Notes: generated by a model not told the origin, from the letters alone. 64,000 bases of DNA from Acetivibrio ethanolgignens (GCF_001461035.1 NZ_LNAM01000112.1:1-64000), one strand, 5' to 3'. Positions 44,223 to 53,564 are shown, counted from the stretch's first letter. Made by a program: numbers and translations.

Positions 44223-44405
44223 GTGGCAGATAAGTTAAGAGTAACATTAGTAAAGTCTACAATCGGTGCTATTCCAAAGCACAGAAAGACTGTAGAAGCA
44301 TTAGGTTTAAAGAAGGTTAACAAGACCGTTGAACTGCCTAACAACGACGCTGTAAAGGGTATGCTGTGGCAGGTAAAACATTTAGTAAAGGTTGAAGAAA
44401 TTTAA
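44223..44405 (+). CDS. rpmD: 50S ribosomal protein L30
   Basis: A 60-residue L30 starting at GTG 44223 (ADKLRVTLVKSTIGAIPKHR) after AGGAGGG. It is small and basic, as usual. Confidence 0.97.
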   Translation: MADKLRVTLVKSTIGAIPKHRKTVEALGLKKVNKTVELPNNDAVKGMLWQVKHLVKVEEI

Positions 44406-44440
44406 TCGAACTACCAAAATATTAAGGAGGTGCAAGCAGG

Positions 44441-44881
44441 ATGAATTTATCTGAATTAAGACCTGCAGACGGCTCAAAACACAATGACAACTTTAGAAGA
44501 GGCCGCGGCCATGGTTCAGGAAATGGAAAGACCGCTGGTAAGGGTCATAAAGGTCAGAAGGCTCGTTCAGGAGCTCCAAGACCAGGTTTTGAGGGTGGCC
44601 AGATGCCATTATATAGAAGATTACCTAAGAGAGGCTTTACTTGTCCAAGCTCTAAGGAAATCGTAGGAATTAACGTAGATGTGCTTAACCGTTTTGAGGA
44701 TGGTGCAGAGGTAACTATCGACAGCTTACTGGAGACAGGTATCATCAAGAATCCTAAGGACGGAGTTAAGATTCTGGGAAATGGAGAATTAACTAAGAAG
44801 CTTACTGTTAAGGTGAATGCATTCAGTGCTGGTGCAGTAGAGAAAATCGAAGCTCTTGGTGGAAAAGCTGAGGTGATCTAG
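44441..44881 (+). CDS. rplO: 50S ribosomal protein L15
   Basis: A 146-residue L15 with the glycine-rich basic N-terminal extension ([20 protein letters not shown]) and the core [20 protein letters not shown]. It is a late-assembly 50S protein. secY begins two bases after its stop. Confidence 0.98.
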   Translation: MNLSELRPADGSKHNDNFRRGRGHGSGNGKTAGKGHKGQKARSGAPRPGFEGGQMPLYRRLPKRGFTCPSSKEIVGINVDVLNRFEDGAEVTIDSLLETGIIKNPKDGVKILGNGELTKKLTVKVNAFSAGAVEKIEALGGKAEVI

Positions 44882-44883
44882 GG

Positions 44884-46218
44884 ATGATAAAGACGCTCCG
44901 TAATGCACTTAAGATTAAGGATATTCGGACAAAGCTTATTTACACATTCGTAGCCTTACTGATTGTAAGGCTCGGATGCCAGCTTCCGATTCCAGGTGTA
45001 AACAGAGACTTTTTTGCCAGCTGGTTTGAACAGCAGACAGCATTAAGCTTTTTTGATGCAATGACCGGTGGTTCCTTTACCCAGATGTCAATTTTTGCAT
45101 TAAATATTACTCCATATATCACATCTTCCATTATTATGCAGCTGTTAACAATTGCAATTCCTAAATTAGAGGAAATGCAGAAGGATGGCGAGGATGGAAG
45201 AAAGAAGATTGCAGAGTATACCAGATATGTAACCGTTGTTTTAGCTGTAGTAGAAAGCTTAGCTATGGCAATTGGATTTGGTAATCAGGGTCTGCTTGAA
45301 GGAGGTTTAACCTTCACAAATGCAGCCATTATTACAGTTTCTCTTACTGCAGGTTCCGCATTCTTAATGTGGTTAGGTGAGAGAATTACACAGAACGGTG
45401 TAGGAAATGGTATTTCCATTATCCTGTTAATTAACATCGTATCCAGAATTCCAAACGACATGATGTCACTTTACAATAAGTTCATCGCCAATGCATCTAT
45501 TATGAATAAGATCATTGCAGCCGTTATTATTCTGGCCGTTATCCTGGCTATGGTAATCTTTATCATTATTTTACAGGATGGCGAAAGAAAGATTCCTGTG
45601 CAGTATGCAAAGAAGGTTCAGGGAAGAAAGTTAGTTGGAGGCCAGTCCTCTCATATTCCTTTAAAGGTAAATACTGCAGGTGTTATTCCTGTTATTTTTG
45701 CCAGCTCCCTGTTATCCTTCCCAATCGTAATTGCCAGCTTTATGGGCATAAGCCCGGCTTCCGGAGCTGGTGCAAGCTTAATCCAGAAGCTGTTAAAGGT
45801 TTGCAACCAGGGTGCATGGTGTAATTTCACAAGCTTTGGTGAATTTAAATATACCCTGGGATTGTTAGCTTATATTGTATTAGTTATCTTCTTCGCATAT
45901 TTCTATACTTCAATTACCTTTAACCCGATTGAGGTATCCAATAATATGAAGAAGCAGGGTGGATTTATTCCTGGTATCCGTCCAGGAAAGCCTACCACAG
46001 ATTATCTGACAAAGGTACTCAACAACATTATTTTCATTGGTGCTGTAGGTCTTACAATTGTAGCAGTTGTACCGATTTTCTTCTCCGGTGCCTTTGGTGC
46101 AAACGTTTCCTTCAGTGGAACCTCCCTTATCATCATCGTTGGTGTTATTCTGGAGACTATGAAGCAGATTGAGTCCATGATGTTAGTACGTCATTACAAA
46201 GGATTTTTAAATGACTAA
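44884..46218 (+). CDS. secY: Preprotein translocase subunit SecY
   Basis: A 444-residue channel protein with ten membrane helices. Typical landmarks are QLPIPGVNRDFFASWF, the TM2 region MSIFALNITPYITSSIIMQL, the cytosolic loop ERKIPVQYAKKVQGRK that binds SecA and the ribosome, and GFIPGIRPGKPTTDYL. It is placed after rplO as in most Bacillota. A GC-rich hairpin and 96 bases separate it from adk. Confidence 0.98.
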   Translation: MIKTLRNALKIKDIRTKLIYTFVALLIVRLGCQLPIPGVNRDFFASWFEQQTALSFFDAMTGGSFTQMSIFALNITPYITSSIIMQLLTIAIPKLEEMQKDGEDGRKKIAEYTRYVTVVLAVVESLAMAIGFGNQGLLEGGLTFTNAAIITVSLTAGSAFLMWLGERITQNGVGNGISIILLINIVSRIPNDMMSLYNKFIANASIMNKIIAAVIILAVILAMVIFIIILQDGERKIPVQYAKKVQGRKLVGGQSSHIPLKVNTAGVIPVIFASSLLSFPIVIASFMGISPASGAGASLIQKLLKVCNQGAWCNFTSFGEFKYTLGLLAYIVLVIFFAYFYTSITFNPIEVSNNMKKQGGFIPGIRPGKPTTDYLTKVLNNIIFIGAVGLTIVAVVPIFFSGAFGANVSFSGTSLIIIVGVILETMKQIESMMLVRHYKGFLND

Positions 46219-46262
46219 AGAGCCTGTTAGGGATGTTTAGTCTGTATAGGTGAAATGTTAAG

Positions 46263-46292
46263 AGGGGGCGGTGAAAGTATTCATAGCCCCCT
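46263..46292 (+). terminator. Attenuator-like hairpin between secY and adk
   Basis: Arms AGGGGGC (46263-46269) and GCCCCCT (46286-46292), loop 16 bases, followed by TATAAG rather than a T-run. It is more likely an mRNA processing or stability element than a full terminator. Confidence 0.5.
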
Positions 46293-46314
46293 TATAAGTA
46301 AAGGAGAAAAAGGT

Positions 46315-46956
46315 ATGAAGATTATTATGCTGGGAGCACCTGGTGCCGGCAAGGGTACTCAGGCCAAGAAAATCGCAGAAAAGTATGCTATCCCACATAT
46401 TTCTACAGGAGATATTTTCAGAGCGAACATAAAGAATAATACAGAGCTGGGTAAAAAAGCAAAGACATATATAGACCAGGGACTTTTAGTTCCGGATGAA
46501 TTGGTGGTTGACCTGGTAGTGGATCGTCTGGCTAGGGAGGATGCAAAGAAGGGTTATGTTCTGGATGGCTTTCCGCGGACAATACCTCAGGCAGAAGCAT
46601 TGGATGCCGCTCTTTCTGAAAGAGGAGAAAAGATAGATTATGCTATTGATGTAGAGGTTCCTGACTCAGCTATTATTGAGAGAATGTCTGGTAGACGTTC
46701 CTGTAGCCAATGTGGTGCAAGCTACCATGTAGTCTTTAACCCTCCAAAGACAGAGGGCGTTTGCGATGCCTGTGGCGGCACCTTGATTTTAAGAGATGAT
46801 GATAAAAAGGAGACAGTAGAGAAGAGACTTTCCGTTTATCATGAGCAGACAAAGCCTCTCATTGACTACTATACAGGTCAGAACATTATAAAAGAAGTAG
46901 ATGGAACAAGGAGCATGGATGAAGTATTCAATGCTATTACAGGAATATTAGGGTGA
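46315..46956 (+). CDS. adk: Adenylate kinase, zinc-binding type
   Basis: A 213-residue enzyme interconverting AMP, ADP and ATP. P-loop [10 protein letters not shown] (residues 7-16), [14 protein letters not shown] and a LID domain with CSQC and CDAC for zinc are seen. Start 46315 ([10 protein letters not shown]) follows AAAGGAG; the frame from 46255 runs through the hairpin and is rejected. Confidence 0.97.
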   Translation: MKIIMLGAPGAGKGTQAKKIAEKYAIPHISTGDIFRANIKNNTELGKKAKTYIDQGLLVPDELVVDLVVDRLAREDAKKGYVLDGFPRTIPQAEALDAALSERGEKIDYAIDVEVPDSAIIERMSGRRSCSQCGASYHVVFNPPKTEGVCDACGGTLILRDDDKKETVEKRLSVYHEQTKPLIDYYTGQNIIKEVDGTRSMDEVFNAITGILG

Positions 46957-46961
46957 TTTAA

Positions 46962-47747
46962 ATGTCTGTGACAATAAAATCTAACAGAGAAATTGAATTA
47001 ATGCGTGAAGCCGGTAAAATTTTATTCCAGGTTCACGATGAATTAGCAAAGGCAATTAAGCCGGGTATTTCCACGAAGGATATTGACCGGTTGGGCGAGG
47101 AGCTGATAAGAAGCTATGGCTGCACACCATCCTTCTTAAACTATAACGGTTACCCTGCCTCCATATGTGTATCTGTCAATGACGAAGTGGTGCACGGAAT
47201 TCCAAATAAAAAGCATATTATCCGGGAAGGCGATATCGTCAGTCTGGACGCCGGTGTCATCTACAAGGGCTATCATTCTGATGCAGCCCGTACCCATGCA
47301 GTAGGTGAAATCAGTCCGGAAGCACAGCGATTGATAGATGCTACCCGGGAGAGCTTCTTTGAGGGCATCAAATATGCAAAGCCAGGAAATCATTTATATG
47401 ATATTTCCAGGGCAATCCAGCGGTATGTAGAAGCCAATGGCTTTTCTGTGGTAAGGGATCTGGTCGGGCATGGTATCGGCACGAATCTTCACGAAGACCC
47501 ACAGATACCGAACTTTAAGCAGGTAGGCCGCGGTATCCGCCTGGTGCCGGGTATGACCCTTGCCATTGAGCCTATGGTAAATGCCGGTGCTTATGATGTA
47601 TGGTGGCTGGAGGACGACTGGACCGTAGTAACCCAGGATGGTTCCCTTTCTGCTCACTATGAGAACACAGTACTGATTACGGATGGCGAGCCGGAGCTTT
47701 TATCCCTGCCAACGTTTAAGCATAACATATCCAACGTAGAAATATAG
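46962..47747 (+). CDS. map: Methionine aminopeptidase, type I
   Basis: A 261-residue metalloprotease removing N-terminal Met from new proteins. The metal-binding residues lie in [31 protein letters not shown] and HYENTV. Length near 260 is usual for this branch. It starts 5 bases after adk and precedes infA, the common order. Confidence 0.97.
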   Translation: MSVTIKSNREIELMREAGKILFQVHDELAKAIKPGISTKDIDRLGEELIRSYGCTPSFLNYNGYPASICVSVNDEVVHGIPNKKHIIREGDIVSLDAGVIYKGYHSDAARTHAVGEISPEAQRLIDATRESFFEGIKYAKPGNHLYDISRAIQRYVEANGFSVVRDLVGHGIGTNLHEDPQIPNFKQVGRGIRLVPGMTLAIEPMVNAGAYDVWWLEDDWTVVTQDGSLSAHYENTVLITDGEPELLSLPTFKHNISNVEI

Positions 47748-47757
47748 GAGGTTAGAC

Positions 47758-47976
47758 ATGTCAAAAGCAGATGTAGTTGAAATTGAAGGAACCGTTGTGG
47801 AAAAGCTCCCAAATGCCATGTTCAGGGTAGAGCTGGAAAACGGCCATATCGTACTGGCCCACATCAGCGGTAAATTAAGAATGAACTTTATCCGTATTTT
47901 ACCTGGTGATAAGGTAACCTTAGAGCTTTCTCCATATGATTTGACAAAGGGAAGAATTATCTGGAGAGATAAATAA
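47758..47976 (+). CDS. infA: Translation initiation factor IF-1
   Basis: A 72-residue OB-fold protein ([39 protein letters not shown]). Length and sequence are canonical. It is followed directly by a strong terminator. In related genomes rpmJ, rpsM, rpsK, rpsD, rpoA and rplQ come next; none is found here. Confidence 0.98.
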   Translation: MSKADVVEIEGTVVEKLPNAMFRVELENGHIVLAHISGKLRMNFIRILPGDKVTLELSPYDLTKGRIIWRDK

Positions 47977-47987
47977 AGACAAAAAGT

Positions 47988-48034
47988 AAAATCCCGTCCG
48001 GAAGCGGTAAAAGGCATCCGGGCGGGATTTTTTA
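47988..48034 (+). terminator. Terminator after infA, end of the ribosomal operon here
   Basis: Fourteen-base arms (47989-48002 and 48017-48030, AAATCCCGTCCGGA with one G-U pair) followed by a T-run. Confidence 0.9.
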
Positions 48035-48045
48035 TTGAGCAAAAA

Positions 48046-48254
48046 TTCTTGTTTTTCCTGTCCGGAGCAGATATAATAAAACAAACAGTAGAGAAAGTGG
48101 ATTGAAAGGATGATAGAGTGGAGATAAAAGAAATCGGAAGGATGATGTATACACTGCGGCTTAAGAAGGGGATTTCCCAGGAGGATCTGTGCCGTGGGCT
48201 TTGTTCTGTAGCCACGCTTTGCCGCATGGAAGTAGGGGAACGGCGGCCGGATAT
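48046..48254. repeat. Direct repeat, copy 1 (promoter and 5' end of HTH-TPR regulator)
   Basis: These 209 bases match 51672-51880 without gaps and with about 15 mismatches by eye (roughly 93%). The repeat carries promoter TTGTTT-17-TATAAT, the ribosome-binding site and the first 45 or so codons of the regulator. Beyond it the two loci differ completely. Confidence 0.92.
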
Positions 48255-48258
48255 ATGA
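48118..48258 (+). pseudogene. Truncated HTH-TPR regulator (first module)
   Basis: From GTG 48118 the frame encodes the helix-turn-helix of the intact regulator at 51744 (LRLKKGISQEDLCRGLCSVA) and stops at codon 47 after GERRPDI. The stop is created where the gene is joined to the end of an ABC-transporter gene. Without the TPR region it is not a complete regulator, although the 46-residue DNA-binding part could still be made. Confidence 0.85.
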
Positions 48259-48964
48259 GTATTTATTTACAGAAAAGAAAGCAGCGGAGGGAAAAGTGCC
48301 TGATCCCATGGGGCAGGGTGAACTCACTCTGTCTGTAGACATTTTTGAATTTGGATGGAAGGGAAAGGGAGGGCTCCTCAAAAATATCCACGAAGAATTT
48401 AAAGCCGGGGATAAGATTTTTGTCCAGGGAGAAAGCGGAGCAGGGAAAAGTACCTTTTTAAAATTGCTTTGCGGCTTTTATCCTGTCCGGGAAGGAGAAA
48501 TAAGACTTAATGGCTGCAATATTGCGGAGATTGAAGAGGAGGAGCTGTTTCGTTATATAAAAATCCAGTTTCAGGAGTCGATCATTCTGGAGGGAAGCCT
48601 GCGAAGAAATCTGGAGCTGGGGCAGAGCTTTTCCGAGGAGGAGATCTGGAACGCCTTAGAGATGGTGAATTTAAGCGGATTTGCAAAGGAAAACGGGCTG
48701 GAGCATCTGATTGCCGAAAATGGTAAAAATCTGTCGGGCGGACAAAAGCAGCGGCTGGCTCTGGCAAGGGTTTTACTAAGAAAACCGCCGATTTTGATCC
48801 TAGACGAAGCGACCAGTGCCTTAGATGAGGAAAATGAACAGGAGATCATAAAAAATGTAAATCGCTATGTGGAAGAAACGGGGGCTATTTTAATACTGAC
48901 TTCCCATAGGGAGGCATTGAAGAAGATCTGCAATAAAACCTTGTTTTTAAATTCTTCGGTATGA
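48257..48964 (+). pseudogene. ABC exporter nucleotide-binding domain, membrane part deleted
   Basis: In frame from 48257 the sequence reads EYLFTEKKAAEGKVPDPMGQ, a linker normally joining the membrane domain to the ATPase. A full nucleotide-binding domain follows: Walker A GESGAGKST, signature LSGGQKQR, Walker B ILILDEATSALDEE and TSHRE. The membrane domain is missing. The deletion joins it to the truncated regulator. It is a different, diverged homologue of the exporter at 56015. A GTG at 48296 could in theory start a free ATPase, but there is no good ribosome-binding site. Confidence 0.8.
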
Positions 48965-49010
48965 TGAAAAAAATAAAGAAAAAGAGGATTGCATAAAACT
49001 AGAGAAATCC

Positions 49011-49032
49011 AATTTATATAGTGCCTATATCC
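49011..49032. repeat. Operator-like repeat, copy 1 (ATATAG-TGC-CTATAT)
   Basis: The 22-base sequence containing ATATAGTGCCTATAT, an inverted repeat with 6-base halves, recurs exactly at 55972-55993 and in altered form at 55937-55958. Here it lies between the broken ABC gene and a copy of the island palindrome. Confidence 0.75.
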
Positions 49033-49033
49033 T

Positions 49034-49075
49034 AAACTGGAAAAATATTTTTTCCAGTTTTGTCATGGTCTTTTT
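49034..49075. repeat. Island palindrome, degraded copy
   Basis: Arms AAACTGGAAAA (49034-49044) and TTTTCCAGTTT (49050-49060) plus the following TGTCATGGTCTTT match the core and right side of the longer palindrome at 53770-53822. The outer left arm is lost. The hairpin plus Ts could end transcription from the broken ABC gene. Confidence 0.8.
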
Positions 49076-49092
49076 AGAGAATAGGAAATATA

Positions 49093-49293
49093 ATGTGGTT
49101 GAAACTAGAAACAACAAATTGTATTGGTTCACAGTATAGACATGTATATATATCTTCCGATACAGCTACTATAGATAATTCTGCACTTTCTCAAATAGTT
49201 AAAGGAGGAATAGGAACAGGGTAAAGATTAATCAATTCTGGTGGGCATTTAATTGATACAACAAAAATGTATAAACAAGTTATTGGGAGTTAG
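49093..49293 (+). pseudogene. Broken small gene, unrecognised (possible toxin-domain end)
   Basis: The frame MWLKLETTNCIGSQYRHVYI continues to GGIGTG, a TAA at 49222, then RLINSGGHLIDTTKMYKQVI in the same frame to 49293. The even codon use on both sides suggests one gene broken by a nonsense change. The Gly-rich and His-containing end resembles the C-terminal part of a secreted toxin domain, but I cannot name a family. The gene after it is a small membrane protein. Confidence 0.4.
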
Positions 49294-49316
49294 TTACAGG
49301 AAAGAGGTTAGAATAT

Positions 49317-49598
49317 ATGAATCAAAAATTATCACTTAATCTTCTTACAGTAGGTCCATTTGCTTTATGGGGCTATATTGCTCTTGGACTAAGTCGGATG
49401 AGAGATATGATTCCGTCAGAGCAACGCTTAGATACATATATTATAAGTGTATTCGTTTATCTTATATTTGTTTTTTATTATACCTTGTTAATATTGTATC
49501 TAAAAAAAGACTCCATTGACAATGTAAAGTACCAAAAGTATTGTATTGCCTGTCTTGTGATAGGTTTTGTCTTTCTTGCGAGTTCTTTAGTGTTTTAA
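49317..49598 (+). CDS. Small three-helix membrane protein, unrecognised
   Basis: A 93-residue protein with hydrophobic segments at about 10-25, 42-62 and 75-93, preceded by GAAAGAGG. It follows a broken gene and lies in a decayed stretch of the island. Small multi-helix proteins behind toxin-like genes are often immunity proteins, as in bacteriocin loci; this is only a positional suggestion. Confidence 0.6.
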   Translation: MNQKLSLNLLTVGPFALWGYIALGLSRMRDMIPSEQRLDTYIISVFVYLIFVFYYTLLILYLKKDSIDNVKYQKYCIACLVIGFVFLASSLVF

Positions 49599-49839
49599 TC
49601 TTTTAATACTGTCACCTATATAACGGCATACCAAACAGGAAATCTGAAAAAGGTCTTCAGAATTCCATGATATTAATACTTAATATTGATCCAGATAAAG
49701 CACTTAGTTATTATATTGGTCAGTATTATTTTAATTAATATATAATTAATAATCAGGCAACTAAGGAATTAAGAGATATTTTTAAAGGGATAGTAAATGA
49801 TCCGGTATCGGCATTGTGTTCAGAAGAAGGAGCATATAG
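49599..49839. other. AT-rich debris between island genes
   Basis: No complete gene is visible. Short open pieces such as DPDKALSYYIGQYYFN end in stops, suggesting remains of former genes. Confidence 0.5.
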
Positions 49840-51056
49840 ATGAATAATAGAAGTAGCAATAATTATTTGCAAGGATTTTCTAAAATTAAGAAATTGTATA
49901 TAAGTATAATGTTGTTATATGAATTAGCAGATAAATTGTTTGGCTCAATATATATTGCTTTTATGCGTTCAAAAGGGCTGACACTTATACAAATATCAAG
50001 ATTATTCAGTATTGAACAAATATTGTTAGCAATATTTGACTACCCGACAGGAGCTATTTCAGACAAGATGGGTAGAAAAAAGTGGCGGCTTACGGATTTA
50101 TTATATGGGGATTAGGAATCCTACAATTTGCATTTTCAACAAATTTTTGGTTATTTTTGCCAGCAATGGTATTAATGGCATTGGGATTGGCATTAATTTC
50201 CGGAGCTCCTTCTGCATGGCTGATTGATCAGATGATTGCTTATGGAGTATATGAAAAGCGAGATCAAATATTCCCTAGAATTCAGGCAAGTGTTCGTTTC
50301 TTTTCAATAATTGCATTAATTAGCTCATATATATTTATTGGTATAGCAGAACGGTTACCAATTATTATAGCTGGTTGTACAGCAATTATAGCAGGTATAA
50401 CTGCTTTGATTATTGGTGAAGATAATTATGGAGAAATAAACGGTAACAATATATTTAACATAATGCATATCTATTTAAAAGATTTTGTAAAAGAAAAAAA
50501 ATTAGTAGTATTAGCATTACGGAATATTATTTGTTATACTTCATTTATTGCTTTTGTTTTATACTGGCAAATTTATGCTACGGAGATAATAGAAATTAAA
50601 AATAAATATTTAGCAGTTTTTCTTATAGCATTTATGATTTTGCTTATGATGGGAAATTTTTCGGTAAGTATATTAACAAAGAGGATTAATAGTTTTATGA
50701 CTTCTATCTTAGGAATAGTAATCAGTATTCTGGGGTTCGGACTCCTTTTAACCTTCCAATCACTCACTATTTTTATAGTTGCAGCAGGATTAGTTGAGTT
50801 TGGTTTTGGAGTAGAACAGGCATCTACATCAACTTGGGTATGTGATTATATCAAAAGTGAAACAAGAGCTACTTATAGCTCTATATTCAGTACAATTCAA
50901 GCAGTAGGAGGTTTTTTGATTACTAATTTTTTGGGATTGCTAACAGAAGCTACTGCTGTAAATACGGCATGGATTGTGGCAATTGTGGCGATGATTTCAG
51001 ATATATTAATTTTAGTTGTTTTTTATTATAAATATAGAAATAAGAGAACCCTATAG
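49840..51056 (+). pseudogene. MFS transporter with a frameshift in an A-run
   Basis: Two overlapping frames (49840-50115 and 50082-51056) together make one 12-helix major facilitator protein of about 405 residues. The first ends with DYPTGAISDKMGRKK, the conserved loop 2-3 motif; the second continues with AAYGFIIWGLGILQF. The break is at the run of six As at 50076-50081: one more A would restore a single frame. It is therefore inactive as written, or phase-variable through slippage, or a sequencing error. Substrate unknown; efflux of an island product is possible. Confidence 0.85.
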
Positions 51057-51257
51057 TAAATATTTAGAAGATGGGATTTTTGAAATTCGTGGAAAAGTCG
51101 GAACAGATATATCAAGGGTATTATATTTTTTCTATTATGATGGAAAATAATTTTAACAAATGGATTTATGAAAAAGATGGAAAAGACACCCGTGAGCGAG
51201 ATAAAACGGGCAAAGAAGCGTAGAAAAGATTATTTGGAAAGGATGAATAGAAAATGA
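51052..51257 (+). pseudogene. HigB-type (Gp49-like) toxin remnant
   Basis: The frame KYLEDGIFEIRGKVGTDISR, VLYFFYYDGK, stop, then in the +1 frame IILTNGFMKKMEKTPVSEIK matches the C-terminal part of HigB/Gp49-family RNA-cleaving toxins. One A is missing in the run at 51144-51147. The N-terminal third is also absent, cut at the end of the MFS gene. The original end overlaps the antitoxin start by ATGA, the usual coupling. Confidence 0.85.
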
Positions 51258-51511
51258 AAACCTTGGATAGTTTTGTAGAAGAGTATGAAAGAATACAGCC
51301 AGAGATGGATGTTATCAGAGCAATCGTAGATGCAAGGATTTCCCAAAATCTGACACAAAAGCAATTAGCGGAAAGAACGGGGATTAATCAGGCCGATATT
51401 AGCAAACTGGAAAATGGAACAAGAAACCCATCTCTTAATTTGTTGAAGCGGCTAGCAGAAGGTATGGGAATGGTTTTAAAAATTGAATTTGTACCGAAGG
51501 CAAAAGTTTAA
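51254..51511 (+). CDS. HigA-type XRE antitoxin, partner toxin broken
   Basis: An 85-residue protein with an N-terminal dimer helix (TLDSFVEEYERIQPEMDVIR) and an XRE helix-turn-helix (ISQNLTQKQLAERTGINQAD, ISKLENGTRNPSLNLLKRLA). This is the usual antitoxin of HigB/Gp49 pairs. Its toxin gene immediately upstream is truncated and frameshifted, so this is an orphan antitoxin. It might still repress its own or related operators. A terminator follows. Confidence 0.88.
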   Translation: MKTLDSFVEEYERIQPEMDVIRAIVDARISQNLTQKQLAERTGINQADISKLENGTRNPSLNLLKRLAEGMGMVLKIEFVPKAKV

Positions 51512-51518
51512 AAATTTA

Positions 51519-51557
51519 GGCCTGGTGTCTGAAATCTATCAGATGCCGGGCGTTTTT
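51519..51557 (+). terminator. Terminator after the antitoxin gene
   Basis: Arms around GCCTGGTGTCTGA and TCAGATGCCGGGC (about 51521-51553) are followed by five Ts. Confidence 0.8.
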
Positions 51558-51671
51558 ATTATGTGGGTCATGACCCGGTTGAGCACGAAAGAGTACTTTG
51601 ATGATATTCGATAAACATGCAACTTAAAGTATAAGTATGGAAGTCTCCTTTATTTTATTCAATTAGGAAAG

Positions 51672-51880
51672 TTCTTGTTTATCCTGTCCAGAACAGATAT
51701 AATAAAACAAACAGTAGAGAAAGTGGATTGAGAGGATGATAGAGTGAAGATAAAAGAAATCGGAAGGATGGTGTATACACTGCGGCTTAAGAAGGGGATT
51801 TCCCAGGAAGACTTGTGCCGAGGGCTTTGTTCTGTAGCCACACTTTGCCGCCTGGAGGTAGGAGAACGGCGTCCGGATAT
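51672..51880. repeat. Direct repeat, copy 2 (promoter and 5' end of HTH-TPR regulator)
   Basis: Partner of 48046-48254. In this copy the repeat continues into the intact regulator. Confidence 0.92.
51675..51703 (+). promoter_or_regulatory. Promoter of the HTH-TPR regulator with a small palindrome in the spacer
   Basis: TTGTTT (51675-51680), 17 bases, TATAAT (51698-51703). The spacer holds CTGT-CCAGA-ACAG, which could be an autoregulatory site. The same promoter occurs in copy 1 with CTG-TCCGGAG-CAG. Confidence 0.65.
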
Positions 51881-53564
51881 TCTCGTATTTAATGCCCTGA
51901 TGCAACGTCTGGGCAAAAATCCATATATGATAGATACCGTATTAACGCTGGAGGAGTTCTCCTATTTTGTAAAACGGAGGAATATTGAGATTTCTCTGGA
52001 GCTGAAGGAGTATGAGCGGGCAGAAAAAGAGCTTTTAGAGCTGGAAGCAGAGGAAATACAGGAGCCATTGCGAAGGCAGGATATATATCGGATGTATGGG
52101 CTTTTGTATCTTTCATGGGAGAAAAAAGAAAAGGCAGAGGAATATCTGCAGAAGGCGATTTCCGAGACATTACCGGAATTTGCAGAGGCTGATATAAGAG
52201 AGCTTTGGCTGAGTGAAACAGAAACGGTTTTACTTCTGCTGTATGCATATGCACTGGAACCAGAGGCTAAAAATGTAGAAAAGCTGTTATTAGCTATAAA
52301 GCAGTATATCTGGCAAAAGATAACCGATGAGGAAGCGGCGGACAAAAGAATGGCACAGACCATGTATTTGCTGGCTCGGCTCAAAAGAAATCAAAAGCAA
52401 TGGAAGGAATGTTACCGATGCTGTGAAGCCGTCATTGAGGCAGAGGTAAAAAACGGAGTATTGCTTCTGCTTCCACAGGCATTGCAGATGGAGCTGCTCT
52501 GTCTGGAGCAGGGGCTTTCTATAGAAAATGCTGAGCTTAGAAAAAAAGAATACCAGGCACTCTCAGAGCTGATGCTAGAATATGGCAGAGGAATCGTGGA
52601 AGAAAATGAAAATCTTGTGTCATTTACAAAAGAAGCTTCGCAGGAAAAGCAGGTAATTGATGAATTAATCAGCAGGGCAAGGGAAAGAAAGGAAATGACT
52701 CAGGAGGAATTAAGTGAGCAAATCTGTGCACCGGAAACTCTGTCAAGAATCGAAAGGGGAAAACGTAATCCTACCATTAAAAATTTTCATGCGTTTATGG
52801 AAAGGCTGGAATTAGGGATGGGATATTATAACACGGATTTAAAAGTAAAACAATTTGAAACCTTGGAAAAAGGGCAACAGCTTCGGAAGGCGGTTATCCT
52901 GCAAAGATATGAAGAGGCAGAAGAGCTGTTAAAAGAAATTGAATTTGAAATCGATGCTACAGCAGTAGAAAATAAGCAGTATCTTGAGTTTTACCATATA
53001 GCAATAGATGAAAGTCTTGAAAAAATAAGTGCTAGTGAGGCACTGCAAAGATTAGAGAGTGCATTGGAGCTAAAGCTAAAAAAGCAGGAGGATGGTTTCC
53101 CACTACCAAAGCAGCTGACTTCAGTAGAAATCAGTCTATTTAATTCCATGGCCATCCGATGGAAAAAGCAGGGAAAACAAAAGAAATCGGTTGAGATTTT
53201 AAAAGCTCTTTATGATTATTTTAAAGAAAGTAAGGTAGAAAAGGAACTGGGAGCTTCTGAGCATGGAAGAGATTTTCTTATGGTTTTAAGCAATCTGGCT
53301 TCCCATACGGAAGAAACAGACGATTTGGTGCAGGCAATGGAGTATGTGAAAGAAGTAATTGAAGAAGGTATCCGAATCGGTGTAGGGATACGGATAGGAA
53401 AAAACCTGATATTAAAGGGCTATATTCAGGAGCGGGAGGGAAAAGAAATATGCCTGCAGACGTATCGACAGGCATATTATCTGTGTGAGCTATATAAGGA
53501 CTTTAAGAATAAACATAAAGTAAAAGAGCATGTAGAGGATGTTCTTAAATGCAGGTTAGAGTAG
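51744..53564 (+). CDS. Double HTH-TPR regulator of RRNPP (Rgg/NprR/PlcR) character
   Basis: A 606-residue cytosolic regulator starting at GTG 51744. It contains two similar halves. Each half has an XRE-type helix-turn-helix (residues about 5-58, LRLKKGISQEDLCRGLCSVA; and about 304-360, ARERKEMTQEELSEQICAPE, ending SRIERGKRNPTIKNF) followed by TPR-like helical repeats (for example YRMYGLLYLSWEKKEKAEEY). A single HTH plus TPR is the plan of peptide-sensing RRNPP regulators of about 290-420 residues; two units in one chain is unusual. A small exported-peptide gene lies tail to tail with it, one base apart. It probably senses that peptide and controls the neighbouring RiPP genes. A truncated sister copy is at 48118. 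Confidence 0.82.
   Translation: MKIKEIGRMVYTLRLKKGISQEDLCRGLCSVATLCRLEVGERRPDILVFNALMQRLGKNPYMIDTVLTLEEFSYFVKRRNIEISLELKEYERAEKELLELEAEEIQEPLRRQDIYRMYGLLYLSWEKKEKAEEYLQKAISETLPEFAEADIRELWLSETETVLLLLYAYALEPEAKNVEKLLLAIKQYIWQKITDEEAADKRMAQTMYLLARLKRNQKQWKECYRCCEAVIEAEVKNGVLLLLPQALQMELLCLEQGLSIENAELRKKEYQALSELMLEYGRGIVEENENLVSFTKEASQEKQVIDELISRARERKEMTQEELSEQICAPETLSRIERGKRNPTIKNFHAFMERLELGMGYYNTDLKVKQFETLEKGQQLRKAVILQRYEEAEELLKEIEFEIDATAVENKQYLEFYHIAIDESLEKISASEALQRLESALELKLKKQEDGFPLPKQLTSVEISLFNSMAIRWKKQGKQKKSVEILKALYDYFKESKVEKELGASEHGRDFLMVLSNLASHTEETDDLVQAMEYVKEVIEEGIRIGVGIRIGKNLILKGYIQEREGKEICLQTYRQAYYLCELYKDFKNKHKVKEHVEDVLKCRLE

Noticed and set aside
47977-48120. rpmJ or another ribosomal gene after infA
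   Set aside because: All frames were read; only a terminator and the regulator promoter are present.
48296-48964. Stand-alone ABC ATPase gene starting at GTG 48296
   Set aside because: The open frame extends upstream into a typical transporter linker without a start, showing a truncated exporter rather than a free ATPase.
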